A stretch of DNA of 44,241 bases. Origin: Actinomycetes bacterium (GTDB lineage Bacteria > Actinomycetota > Actinomycetes > Propionibacteriales > Propionibacteriaceae). The notes under the pieces were generated by a model. That model searched no databases, had not been told where the DNA came from, and saw only the letters and a program-made list of their open reading frames with translations. The stretch spans positions 1 to 44,241 of the forward strand of contig JAEZVO010000006.1 of the NCBI GenBank assembly GCA_023443125.1, read 5' to 3'. Within the stretch, counting starts at the first letter, position 1; each line of letters begins with the position of its first letter. Below, piece after piece: positions 8,609-17,794 of the stretch. The position numbers and the translations under genes were made by a program.

Positions 8609-11356
8609 ATGGAGTGCGTGCCCAACCTGGATTCTTCGCCGCTCACGCGTGCGCTCTACACCTCCGACGGTTCCCTCTACCGAGTTGAACCCACCGCTGT
8701 GGCGACGCCACGCACCACGTCAGAGCTGATTGAGACGGTGCGCTGGGGGCTGCGCGAGCAGTTACCCATCACCGTGCGCGGTGCGGGTACCTCGTGCGCC
8801 GGCAACGCCGTCGGGACTGGGCTGATTATCGACGTGTCGCGCCATCTGACGCAGATCCACTCCATCGACGCGGATGCCCGCACTGCGGTGATCGACCCGG
8901 GCGTCGTGCAAGACCAACTCCAGCGGGCTGCTGCGCCGTACGGGCTGCGACTCGGCCCCGACCCGTCGACGTCGTCGCGGTGCACCGTCGGCGGCATGAT
9001 CGGCAACAACGCCTGCGGGCCGCGCGCGCTGGGGTATGGGCGCATGGCCGACAACGTCGTCGAACTGGAAATCATCGACGGCACAGGTGAGTTGCGCACG
9101 TTGGGCCGCGACGAGTTCCCCGAACTCGAAGCCCTTGTGGCGGCCAATTTGGGCGTGATCCGTACGGAGTTCGGACGGTTCACGCGGCAGGTGTCCGGCT
9201 ACTCGATGGAGCACCTGCTGCCCGAGCATCGCTTCGACGTCGCGAAGTTCTTCGCCGGTACCGAAGGCACGCTCGGAGTCATCACGAAAGCGACGGTAAA
9301 GCTCGTCGCGGATGCTCCACACAAGCTGATGGTGGCCCTCGGCTACCCCACCATGGCGGACGCCGGCGACGACATCGCCGACCTGCTCCAGTTCAAACCC
9401 ACCGCGTGTGAGGGGCTCGACCGGCGCATCGTCGACGTGGTCATCCGCCAGAAGGGCCCCGATGCCGTGGGCGCGCTGCCCTCCGGCGACGGCTGGATGC
9501 TGCTCGAACTCACCGACGATGATCCCGCCGCGCTGCGGGCTCGCGCCCAACAACTCCTGGACACCGCCCGCGCTGGCGATGGTTGGATCGTGGACGACCC
9601 CGTCGAGGCAGCCCGGCTGTGGCAGATTCGCGCCGACGGGGCGGGCCTTGCGGGCGTATCGCTGGAGAAGCCTGCGTACCCCGGCTGGGAAGACTCGGCG
9701 GTGCCGCCGGAGCACCTCGGCGACTACCTGCGTGCATTCGACGCCTGCCTCGAGCGCCACGGGTTGCAGGGCCTCCCCTACGGGCACTTCGGCGATGGAT
9801 GCGTGCACTGCCGCATCGATTTCCCGCTCGACGAGCCCGACGGCCCCGAGCGCTACCGGGCGTTCGTCGAGGAGGCTGCACAGATCGTCGCGAGGTTCGG
9901 CGGGTCGATGAGTGGCGAGCATGGCGACGGACGGGCGCGCTCGGCACTGCTGAAGTACATGTACTCCGACGAGGCACTCGAGCTGTTTGCACAAGTCAAG
10001 CATCTGTTTGATCCGCAGAATCTGCTGAACCCAGGCATTCTCGTCGACCCCGTACCAGTGGAGGCCAACGCGCGCATGGTGGCGGCGGCTTCGTCGCCTC
10101 TGAACCTGAGCGACCCGGACTTCGTGCGCGAGGTGCACCAGTGCACGGGGGTCGGAAAATGCCTCGCCGACAATGCGCCGACGGGTGGGGTGATGTGCCC
10201 GAGCTTCCACGCCACGCGTGAGCAGAAAGACTCGACGCGGGGCCGCGCGCGGGTGCTGCAGGAGATGGTGAACGGGTCGATCATTACGCAGGGCTGGCGC
10301 TCCCCCGAGGTCGCCGAGGCGTTGGATTTGTGCTTGTCATGCAAGGGGTGCGCGCGCGACTGCCCGACCGGCATCGACATGGCGGCCTACAAGGCGCGCG
10401 TCACGCACGAGCGGTACAAGGGCAGGCTCCGGCCCCGCAATCACTACGCGCTGGGCTGGCTGCCGCGCTGGGGGCGACTGATCACGTCGGTGCCCGGCCT
10501 GGGGCGTGTGATGAACGCCGTCGGCGCGGCTCCCGTCGTGGGGAATGCGCTGAAGTGGGCCGCGGGCGTGGACGGGCGGCGGCAGATTCCGCGGTTCGCG
10601 AAGCGGCGCGCCACATCGACACTGGAGGGGGCGTCGACGCCACAATCACGTGGTGGCAAGGGGCGGGTACTGCTGTGGGTGGACTCGTTCACCAACTGCT
10701 TCGAGTCGAACACCTTCGCCGCGATGGTGCAGGTACTGAGCCGGCTGGGCTACGAGCCCACCGTGCTCGACCGCACCGCGTGTTGCGGGCTCACCTGGAT
10801 CTCCACCGGTCAGCTCGACGGTGCTCGTACGCAGCTGCGGAAGGCGGCCGCGGTGCTGGCGCCGTTCGTCGCGGATGGCATCCCCATCATCGGCGTGGAG
10901 CCGAGCTGCACAGCGGTGTGGCGCGGGGATGCAGCGGAGCTGTTGCCGGACGACGAGAATGTGGCAGCACTTCGAGGCAAGGTGCGGACGCTGGCGGAAT
11001 TCCTCGCTGACGACCCTGACTTCACTCCCCCGGACCTCTCCGGCCACACGATCGTCGCGCAGCCGCACTGCCACCATGCCTCGGTGATCGGTTGGCGCGA
11101 AGACCGCAAGCTGCTGGAGGCGACGGGCGCGGAGCTGGTTGTCGTCGGCGGGTGCTGCGGGCTAGCCGGCAACTTCGGCGTCGAGCGCGGACACCACGAG
11201 GTGAGCGTGAAGGTGTACGAGTCGAACCTGCAGCCCGCGCTCGAGAATAACCCCGACGCGATCGTCCTCGCCGACGGGTTCTCCTGCCAGACCCAGATGC
11301 GCTCCCTGTCGAACCGCAACTCGATGTCCCTGGCTGAGTTGATCGCGACGCACTGA
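8609..11356 (+). CDS. FAD-linked oxidase fused to Fe-S/CCG-domain protein (D-2-hydroxyacid dehydrogenase, YdiJ/GlcD-GlcF type)
   Basis: 915-residue fusion. The N-terminal half is a PCMH-type FAD domain (GAGTSCAGNAVGTG; GGMIGNNACGPRALGYGR) with the FAD-oxidase C domain ending in MSGEHGDGRARS. The second half carries an Fe-S region with CTGVGKC...MCPSF and CLSCKGCARDCPTG, enough cysteines for two 4Fe-4S clusters. Two CCG-type segments follow (TACCGLTW; GGCCGLAGNFG). Such fusions oxidise D-lactate, glycolate or D-2-hydroxyglutarate and pass electrons to quinone or another acceptor. ATG 8609 is preferred, with AGAGGTGG four bases upstream; the frame extends into marR. The exact substrate cannot be assigned. 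Confidence 0.9.
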   Translation: MECVPNLDSSPLTRALYTSDGSLYRVEPTAVATPRTTSELIETVRWGLREQLPITVRGAGTSCAGNAVGTGLIIDVSRHLTQIHSIDADARTAVIDPGVVQDQLQRAAAPYGLRLGPDPSTSSRCTVGGMIGNNACGPRALGYGRMADNVVELEIIDGTGELRTLGRDEFPELEALVAANLGVIRTEFGRFTRQVSGYSMEHLLPEHRFDVAKFFAGTEGTLGVITKATVKLVADAPHKLMVALGYPTMADAGDDIADLLQFKPTACEGLDRRIVDVVIRQKGPDAVGALPSGDGWMLLELTDDDPAALRARAQQLLDTARAGDGWIVDDPVEAARLWQIRADGAGLAGVSLEKPAYPGWEDSAVPPEHLGDYLRAFDACLERHGLQGLPYGHFGDGCVHCRIDFPLDEPDGPERYRAFVEEAAQIVARFGGSMSGEHGDGRARSALLKYMYSDEALELFAQVKHLFDPQNLLNPGILVDPVPVEANARMVAAASSPLNLSDPDFVREVHQCTGVGKCLADNAPTGGVMCPSFHATREQKDSTRGRARVLQEMVNGSIITQGWRSPEVAEALDLCLSCKGCARDCPTGIDMAAYKARVTHERYKGRLRPRNHYALGWLPRWGRLITSVPGLGRVMNAVGAAPVVGNALKWAAGVDGRRQIPRFAKRRATSTLEGASTPQSRGGKGRVLLWVDSFTNCFESNTFAAMVQVLSRLGYEPTVLDRTACCGLTWISTGQLDGARTQLRKAAAVLAPFVADGIPIIGVEPSCTAVWRGDAAELLPDDENVAALRGKVRTLAEFLADDPDFTPPDLSGHTIVAQPHCHHASVIGWREDRKLLEATGAELVVVGGCCGLAGNFGVERGHHEVSVKVYESNLQPALENNPDAIVLADGFSCQTQMRSLSNRNSMSLAELIATH

Positions 11357-11389
11357 GCCCTGCGCCCCGCCACGTCGAGGCCCGGCTGA

Positions 11390-11471
11390 AAACTTCACAA
11401 TCCGTACGCAGATTGATCTTCACCCCCGAAATCAGGGGGTTACTTCAAGCTGCGTACGGATTGTGAAGTTT
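11390..11471. repeat. Palindromic element A (~82 nt)
   Basis: Perfect 22-bp inverted repeat: left arm 11390-11411 (begins AAACTTCACAATCC), right arm 11450-11471. The 38-nt interior partly pairs again (CCCCC/GGGGG) around GAAATC at 11428-11433, the exact centre. It lies between the convergent dehydrogenase and EttA genes and ends 11 bp before the ettA stop, so it may act as a bidirectional terminator. It matches elements B, C and D in length, placement and core, but not in stem sequence. Confidence 0.85.
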
Positions 11472-11481
11472 GGGCGCCGGA

Positions 11482-13161
11482 TCAGCGCATGAGTTTGCGG
11501 TGCGCAGTCGACTTCGGGCGGTTCGCTTCGGGGCCGAGGCGCTCGATCTTGTTGGCCTCGTAGTCAGCGAAGTTGCCTTCAAACCAGAACCACTTGGCGG
11601 GGTTCTCGTCGGTGCCCTCCCACGCGAGGATGTGGGTAGCGACGCGGTCGAGGAACCAGCGATCGTGGGAAATCACGACGGCGCAGCCGGGGAACTCGAG
11701 CAGCGCATCTTCGAGCGACTGCAGGGTTTCGACGTCGAGGTCGTTGGTGGGCTCGTCAAGCAGCAGCACGTTGCCGCCCTGCTTCAGCGTGAGCGCGAGG
11801 TTCAGCCGGTTGCGCTCACCACCGGAGAGCACGCCGGACATCTTCTGCTGGTCGGGCCCCTTGAACCCGAACGACGCGACGTACGCGCGCGAGGGCATCT
11901 CGAAGTTGGCCACCTTGATGTAGTCGAGCCCGTCGGAGACCACTTCCCACACGTTCTTCTTATCGTCGAGGCCCTCGCGGGTCTGGTCGACGTAGCTGAA
12001 CTGCACCGTCTCGCCAACCTTGAGTGAGCCGCTGTCGGGCTCGTACTGGCCGGTGATGGTCTTGAACAGGGTGGTCTTACCCACACCGTTCGGACCGATG
12101 ATGCCGACGATGCCCGCGCGCGGCAGCGAGAACGAAAGGTTGTCGATCAGGACACGGTCGCCGAATCCCTTGGTGAGGTTGTTGGCCTCGAGCACCACTG
12201 AACCCAGGCGCGGGCCCGGCGGGATGTTGATCTCGGCGAGGTCAACGCTGCGACGCTTCTCGGCCTCTGCTGCCAGCTCTTCATAGCGAGCGAGACGCGC
12301 GCGGTTCTTCGCCTGACGCGCCTTCGGGTTCGAGCGCACCCACTCGAGTTCCTTCTCGAGGATCTTGGCTCGCTTGGCGTCCTTCTTGCCCTCGATCTGC
12401 AGACGCTGGCGCTTCGTCTCCAGGTAGGTGGAGTAGTTGCCTTCGTAGGGGTGCAGGCGCCCGCGGTCGACTTCACAAATCCATTCCGCGACGTTGTCGA
12501 GAAAGTAGCGGTCGTGGGTGACGGCGAGCACGGCGCCCGGGTACGTCTTGAGGTGGCCTTCCAGCCAGTCGACGGATTCCGCGTCGAGATGGTTGGTGGG
12601 CTCATCAAGCAGCAGGAGGTCGGGCTGTTCGAGCAGCAGCTTGCAGAGCGCCACGCGACGCCGTTCACCGCCGGAGAGCTTGGTGACGTCGGCATCCGGC
12701 GGCGGGCACTGCAGCGCGCTCATCGCCTGCTCAAGCTGGGAATCGAGGTCCCAGGCATTCAGGTGGTCGAGCTGGGTCTGCAGCTCCCCCATCTCGGCCA
12801 TCAGCACATCGAAGTCGGCGTCGGGGTCTGCCATCTCGGCGGAGACCTCGTCGAAGCGACGCAGCTTCGCCTTCGTGTCGGCGACGGCCTCCTCGATGTT
12901 CTCGATGACGTTCTTCTCTTCGTTCAGGGGTGGTTCCTGTAGAAGAATGCCGACGGTGGCGCCCTTCTGCAGCATGGCTTCGCCGTTGTTGGGCTTGTCG
13001 AGGCCAGCCATGAGTTTCAGCATCGTCGACTTGCCGGCGCCGTTGGGCCCGACGACGCCGATCTTGGCGCCGGGGAAGAATGACAGCGTCACGTTGTCGA
13101 GGATGACCTTCTCACCGACCGTTTTGCGGACGTTGTGCATCGTGTAGATGAACTCAGCCAC
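11482..13161 (-). CDS. ettA: ABC-F ribosome-associated ATPase EttA
   Basis: 559-residue ABC-F protein with two nucleotide-binding domains and no membrane segments. Domain 1 has Walker A GPNGAGKST, signature LSGGERRR and Walker B LLLLDEPTNHLD. Domain 2 has GPNGVGKTT, LSGGERNR and LLLDEPTNDLD. The linker between them is rich in Lys/Arg/Glu, as in the PtIM helices, and the C-terminus RPKSTAHRKLMR is characteristic of EttA. EttA binds the ribosomal E site and couples the first peptide bond to the ATP/ADP ratio. The start is GTG 13161 with AGAAGGGA upstream. It is last in the minus-strand run after the two GTPases, with a 41-bp gap. Confidence 0.95.
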   Translation of the reverse strand: MAEFIYTMHNVRKTVGEKVILDNVTLSFFPGAKIGVVGPNGAGKSTMLKLMAGLDKPNNGEAMLQKGATVGILLQEPPLNEEKNVIENIEEAVADTKAKLRRFDEVSAEMADPDADFDVLMAEMGELQTQLDHLNAWDLDSQLEQAMSALQCPPPDADVTKLSGGERRRVALCKLLLEQPDLLLLDEPTNHLDAESVDWLEGHLKTYPGAVLAVTHDRYFLDNVAEWICEVDRGRLHPYEGNYSTYLETKRQRLQIEGKKDAKRAKILEKELEWVRSNPKARQAKNRARLARYEELAAEAEKRRSVDLAEINIPPGPRLGSVVLEANNLTKGFGDRVLIDNLSFSLPRAGIVGIIGPNGVGKTTLFKTITGQYEPDSGSLKVGETVQFSYVDQTREGLDDKKNVWEVVSDGLDYIKVANFEMPSRAYVASFGFKGPDQQKMSGVLSGGERNRLNLALTLKQGGNVLLLDEPTNDLDVETLQSLEDALLEFPGCAVVISHDRWFLDRVATHILAWEGTDENPAKWFWFEGNFADYEANKIERLGPEANRPKSTAHRKLMR

Positions 13162-13202
13162 GGGAATCCCTTCTGGAAGACGTTGGAGGCCGCGAGGCGG
13201 AC

Positions 13203-14732
13203 CTAATCGCGTGCAAGTATGCCATCCAAACGCGCCAACGCGGCTGCTGCGCGCTGGTGATCGTCGAGTTCGTCCTGCACGTCGGCGATCACGGTAGCCT
13301 CGAGTTCTTCGTCGACGGCGCTCCCGAGGCGTTTGGCGGTCTGCCGCCCGGCGCGGTTGGCGGTGAGGCGGAGGATGGCGTCACCGGAGAGGGAGATGAG
13401 CACGAGGGCGACGAGTGTGGCGACGATGACCGTCACCACTTTGGGTGCGAACTCTCCGGTGGCCCAGACGAATTGGTACACCACCCAGCCGGCAACGCCG
13501 ACGAGTGCGACGATGGGGAGCCATTTCAGGCCGCGCACCAGGCCCCATCCGAAGGGCGCGGCCATGTCGGAGAGGTCGACGTCGCGCATGACCTGGTCGA
13601 GGCGGGTGGGCAGCGTGGCTGCGGAGCCACCCATGATGCGGCGACGTGCATCGTCGCGCCATCGCTCGGGCAGCGATGCGGTCTGGGTGGAGAGGAATCG
13701 TCGAATTGCCGACGTGGCGCGGGCGTCGTCGGCGGCGGAGGCCACCTGGTGGCTGGGCAGCTCAAGAGGGCCGGCGCCCTTCGCTCCGCGCCAGCCCTGC
13801 ACCATGGCTCCCCTGCTGCGCACTGTTCGTCGAATGCCCTCTGCCCGACGCTCCACGCCCGCAGCAGCGCGCACCTCGCGTTTCAGCTCGTCGACGGCGG
13901 CTTCCTCCATGCCGATGCTCTGCCCGCTCACCTGGCGCAGCTCGTGAGCGAGGCCGCGCAAGTCGGCGGTAAGGCGTTCGCGGGTGGCGCGTTTGTGGGC
14001 AGCAACCCGCCCGAGGTGCCGCCGCAGCAAATCGACACCTTCGCCGTCGCGCGCGTTCGTCGCGAACACAGGCACGCCGTGCAACCCGTCGGCTTCGAGC
14101 AGCGTGCGCAGGTGAGCGATGACATCTTCGACTCGCTCGTCCATGCCATGCGGGCCGGGGTAGATCGGCGCCCCGTCGGTGAGCACATCAGCGTGGTTGA
14201 GCACGACGGTGATGACGTCGCTGTGCTCGCGCAGCGGGCGCAGGTAGCGCTCGTGGAGCAGGTTGTCGGCGTACTTTTGTGGGTCAACGACGAACACGAA
14301 TTGGTCGACGATGCGCACCAGGCGATCGACTTCCTCGCGGTGGGCGTCGCGGATGGAGTCGTGGTCGGGCAGGTCGAGGAGCACAACGTCAGCGAAATCG
14401 GGGATGGGTGGACGTGCCTCGCGTCGCTGCCCGATGGCGAGCAGCTCTAGGAGGGCCTCGTTCGTGGCGGAAAAGCTCAAGGCGAGGGGCTGCGACGTGG
14501 TGGGCCGGCGCGCCGCGACCTGCGCGAGGGAGGTGCCGGAGATGGCGTTGAAGAGCGACGATTTGCCCGATCCCGTGGCGCCTGAGAGCGCGACGACGGT
14601 CTGCTCGCCGGCGCGCATCCGTCGGGTGGCGAAGGCCGCGACTTGGCGCGCACATTCCTCCAGATCTGTTGGGAGCTTGCCGCCTGCCAGCTGCAGGTAC
14701 TGCTCGAGTTCGCTCAGCGCTTGTTCGATCAC
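13203..14732 (-). CDS. Dynamin-like / YfjP-type membrane GTPase, second of a pair
   Basis: 509-residue P-loop GTPase. G1 is GATGSGKSS (residues 51-59), G3 is DLPDHDS (120-126) and G4 is NHAD (179-182). A charged helical middle follows, then two hydrophobic segments (residues ~405-455, with LVGVAGWVVYQF and VVTVIVATLVALVLI), which suggests attachment to the membrane. It begins with GTG and overlaps the stop of the preceding GTPase gene by four bases (GTGA), so the two are probably made in fixed ratio and act together. Bacterial paired dynamin-like proteins remodel or repair membranes; that role is an inference here. Confidence 0.8.
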   Translation of the reverse strand: MIEQALSELEQYLQLAGGKLPTDLEECARQVAAFATRRMRAGEQTVVALSGATGSGKSSLFNAISGTSLAQVAARRPTTSQPLALSFSATNEALLELLAIGQRREARPPIPDFADVVLLDLPDHDSIRDAHREEVDRLVRIVDQFVFVVDPQKYADNLLHERYLRPLREHSDVITVVLNHADVLTDGAPIYPGPHGMDERVEDVIAHLRTLLEADGLHGVPVFATNARDGEGVDLLRRHLGRVAAHKRATRERLTADLRGLAHELRQVSGQSIGMEEAAVDELKREVRAAAGVERRAEGIRRTVRSRGAMVQGWRGAKGAGPLELPSHQVASAADDARATSAIRRFLSTQTASLPERWRDDARRRIMGGSAATLPTRLDQVMRDVDLSDMAAPFGWGLVRGLKWLPIVALVGVAGWVVYQFVWATGEFAPKVVTVIVATLVALVLISLSGDAILRLTANRAGRQTAKRLGSAVDEELEATVIADVQDELDDHQRAAAALARLDGILARD

Positions 14733-16402
14733 AGCTGGGCCCTCGCTTCCTGCACCTGCGCGGCCGCTGCCGCGAGCCGCTCGGCGACGTCGGGCGCGAC
14801 GGACGCCTCGTCGACGACGCTCGTGAACCGGGCGGCTTCCTCAACAAGCAGGCTCTGCACGCGCGCATCGAGCAGGGAGCGTGCCTCGGTGGTGAGGCGT
14901 TCGACGGCACCGGCACCGAAGACGGATTCCAGCACGCGCTGCGACAACACCGACGTGGTCCCCGCGATGCCCGCTTCGGCTCCGGTGAGCCCGCCGGTGG
15001 ACGCGAACACCGCGATCATCAGCGTGAGACCAAGCGCGTTCGTGCCGAACGCGAACATGCGCGCGCGGAAGCGTTTGCCCTTGCCCTGCTCGCTCACGAG
15101 CCCGAGTACGTCTTGTTGCCAGCCGCGCACCGTGGCCGAGGCCCGGTCGTGGAAATCGGAGGATGCCGCGCGCAGGTCGTCGGTGAGCAGGCTTCGCCCC
15201 CACGCGGTGTGCGACCATGCCTGCGCGATGTCGTCGCATGCTTCATCGGCGGCAGCGGTGATGACGCGCGCAAGCTGGCTGGAAACCTCTTCGTTGGCTT
15301 CCTCCGCCTTCGGTTCGGCGCGGAACCAGCGGTGGGCAGTGGCGCGTAGCGAGGCGACTTTCTCGTCGAGGCCGCGCATGAGTTGCGTGGTGCCGACGAC
15401 ATCGTGCCAGTGGTTGACGATCTCGCCGCGCAGCATGGAGCCATCGCCCAACATGACGCCGATCTGCTCGGCCGCGCCCTCGAATTCGCCGGTGGCTTGG
15501 CCGCGTAGGTCGTCGGCGGCGCGTTGCTGTGCTTCGACGCCCTCGCGCAGGGCCTCGACCTCCACGTCGAGCTGCCGAAGCGCCCCGGTGAGGGACTGTT
15601 TCACCACCTCGACGCGCGCCTCCTGCTGCGAGGTGAGCCCACCCAGCCAGCCGCGGATGGGTGCGACGGCGGTGTCGGGCATCATGCCGTCTTCGAGCGG
15701 GGTTTCCTCGATGGCGAACAGCGGCGCGGCGCCGAGGCCTTCGTCGACGAGCATCCTCGCCAGGTCTGAGCCGACCTCCTGTGCGCTACCTGGTGGGCAC
15801 CGGTTGATCACCACGCCGAGGAACAGCTCGCGCGCGGCCGCGCTCTTCAACAACTCCCAGGGCACCGCATCGGCATAGCGGGCTGCGGAGGTGACGAACA
15901 ACCAGAGGTCGGCAGCCAGCAGGAGTTGGCGCGCGAGGGTGCGGTTGGCGTCGTCGACTGAGTCGACGTCGGGCGCATCGAGCAGTGCGAGGCCCTCCGG
16001 CATCGACGGCACCTCGACGATGTGCAGCGCACGGGTGTCTTCGAGTTCGACGTCGGTGCGGGTGAGCTCGGGCAGCACGTTGCCGGAGCGGAACCACGGC
16101 GCATCCGACGGGTGGCAAATGAGCACGGGCGACTTCGTCGTCGGGCGGCGTACGCCTGGCCGGGTGACGTGGCGGCGCAGCAGGGAGTTGACGAGGGTGG
16201 ATTTCCCGGCGCCCGTCGAGCCGCCGACGACGGCGAGCAGCGGCGCGTCGATGGTGGCCGCGCGCGGGAGCAGATAGTCGCGGAGTTGCCCCACCGCTGC
16301 CTGTGCGCGGTGAGCGTGCTCGTCGGAGGAAGGTAATGCCAGCGGGAAGCGCAGCGACTCGAGCTCTGCGAGAAGGTTTGCCAGTGCTGATTCGAGACTC
16401 AT
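14729..16402 (-). CDS. Dynamin-like membrane GTPase, first of a pair
   Basis: 557-residue P-loop GTPase related to its downstream neighbour in layout. G1 is GGSTGAGKST (residues 60-69), G3 is LDAPDVDSVDD (~141-151) and a probable G4 is NRCP. Long helical stretches follow, with one or two hydrophobic segments near residues 440-480 (ALGLTLMIAVFAS). ATG 16402 overlaps the stop of the PrsW gene by four bases, and its own stop overlaps the start of the next GTPase. The gene order protease-GTPase-GTPase therefore forms one translationally coupled block. No family-specific name is safe. Confidence 0.8.
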   Translation of the reverse strand: MSLESALANLLAELESLRFPLALPSSDEHAHRAQAAVGQLRDYLLPRAATIDAPLLAVVGGSTGAGKSTLVNSLLRRHVTRPGVRRPTTKSPVLICHPSDAPWFRSGNVLPELTRTDVELEDTRALHIVEVPSMPEGLALLDAPDVDSVDDANRTLARQLLLAADLWLFVTSAARYADAVPWELLKSAAARELFLGVVINRCPPGSAQEVGSDLARMLVDEGLGAAPLFAIEETPLEDGMMPDTAVAPIRGWLGGLTSQQEARVEVVKQSLTGALRQLDVEVEALREGVEAQQRAADDLRGQATGEFEGAAEQIGVMLGDGSMLRGEIVNHWHDVVGTTQLMRGLDEKVASLRATAHRWFRAEPKAEEANEEVSSQLARVITAAADEACDDIAQAWSHTAWGRSLLTDDLRAASSDFHDRASATVRGWQQDVLGLVSEQGKGKRFRARMFAFGTNALGLTLMIAVFASTGGLTGAEAGIAGTTSVLSQRVLESVFGAGAVERLTTEARSLLDARVQSLLVEEAARFTSVVDEASVAPDVAERLAAAAAQVQEARAQL

Positions 16403-17733
16403 GGTTGCGGCCAGTTTCCGCCTAGGCCGCTCGGGCCGGGGTACACCGCCTGCGGTGTGACGGCACGTCGGATTTTAGGTTTGCGCCACCCCAGCAGTTT
16501 CACACCCGGAGCTGTGGGCAGCGCCTTACTGCGCAGCGTGGGTAGCTCTTCGATGATCTCGTGGATGCGGTGCTCGGCTCCGTTGCTGATGAGGCCGCGG
16601 GTGAGGTCGGAGCGCAGGTACGCCAGCTCCGTCATGCGGCGGGTGAAGCGGACGGTGTACCACCAGCGTTTGGGGCCCCAAAAGAATGCGACGAACAGGT
16701 AGCGCATTCGCCGGAATGGGCCAGAAAACAACTCGACCTCGCGCTCGCTCACCCAGCCTTGCGCGGCGAAGTCGGTGAGGCGATGGCGGATGAGCCGCGC
16801 CTGCTGCACCACAGAAACAATGAGCGAGATGACGATCAGCCCCACCAACACGAGCGCCATAATCCACTGCGTCATCAGCGCCTCAGGCGGCCGCGTCGAG
16901 GCCAAACCGTTGAACAGCATGTGCCCGCCGACCGACAGCAGAAAGCCGCCGAGCGGCGCCATGACCCGCACGAGTTTCGAGCGCGCGGTGACACCCACGA
17001 CGAGCCCCGTCGCCGTCATCATGGTGAACAGCGGATGACCAAACGACGTGTACACGCCGCGCAGCATCACCAACTCGTTGACCGCTTCCTCGGGGTTCGC
17101 GACGGAGACGTCGTGCAGGGCATAGGTGATGACGCGCCCGTAGTAGATGATGTTCTCGACGAAGGCGAAGCCGATTGCCGACAGCCCGGAGAGCATCACC
17201 ACGCTCAGCCTGGACACGATCTTGCGCCGCAGCAGAATAATCAGCAGGAACAGCACCGTCGCTTTCGTGACCTCTTCGCTGAACGGCGCGGCGAACACGG
17301 CGGCGCGTGAGCCCGTGTCGGAGTCTGCGGCGGTGGTGGCCATCATGCGTCCCATCCACGTGTTGATGTGGAGGGAGAACCACGTGGAGGCCGCGCCGCC
17401 CCACCCGAACACCAGCAACCAGATGAGTGGCTGCTGCGGGCGGAAGCGGTCGAGCCAGATGAACAACAGCACGTACACCGCCGCGGTGGGCGCAGCGAGT
17501 AACGCAGCCTGCTTCACCGTTTGTTTCGTGAACGCGAGGGTCTGGGTGCCGTCGTCGAAGGTTTCCGGGGTGGTGAACATGTGCCACTGATCGCGAAGCA
17601 TCAGGAAATACACCGGCAGTAACACCACGGCGAGCCACAGTTCAGGGCGACGAAGCAACCGCCGCCACCACGCCACGTGCTCGGAGGACGCGATGCCGGC
17701 TAAACGGCGCTCGCGCATCGCTACCTGGCTCAT
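16399..17733 (-). CDS. PrsW-family intramembrane metalloprotease
   Basis: Polytopic membrane protein of 444 residues. The PrsW (CPBP-like) active-site pattern is present: SEEVTK (E153-E154...K157), FAFVENIIYYG (E193) and HPLFT (H233), each in a hydrophobic helix. About seven or eight transmembrane segments can be seen between residues ~30 and 305; the last ~130 residues are soluble. PrsW in Bacillus cleaves an anti-sigma factor; the substrate here is unknown and no anti-sigma gene is adjacent. ATG 17733 (MSQVAMRER) was chosen because the ~50 codons upstream are low-complexity and overlap the fic end. ATG 17718 is an alternative with AGG nine bases upstream. Confidence 0.85.
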   Translation of the reverse strand: MSQVAMRERRLAGIASSEHVAWWRRLLRRPELWLAVVLLPVYFLMLRDQWHMFTTPETFDDGTQTLAFTKQTVKQAALLAAPTAAVYVLLFIWLDRFRPQQPLIWLLVFGWGGAASTWFSLHINTWMGRMMATTAADSDTGSRAAVFAAPFSEEVTKATVLFLLIILLRRKIVSRLSVVMLSGLSAIGFAFVENIIYYGRVITYALHDVSVANPEEAVNELVMLRGVYTSFGHPLFTMMTATGLVVGVTARSKLVRVMAPLGGFLLSVGGHMLFNGLASTRPPEALMTQWIMALVLVGLIVISLIVSVVQQARLIRHRLTDFAAQGWVSEREVELFSGPFRRMRYLFVAFFWGPKRWWYTVRFTRRMTELAYLRSDLTRGLISNGAEHRIHEIIEELPTLRSKALPTAPGVKLLGWRKPKIRRAVTPQAVYPGPSGLGGNWPQP

Positions 17734-17794
17734 AGTTGCAAAGCCTACAAGGTGGGTCTGACAAAACACTCGGGCGACGAAGCACCGTCGCTGC

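Noticed and set aside
13257..14450. 397-codon plus-strand frame opposite the GTPase gene
   Set aside because: No domain resemblance; the opposite strand has complete GTPase motifs.
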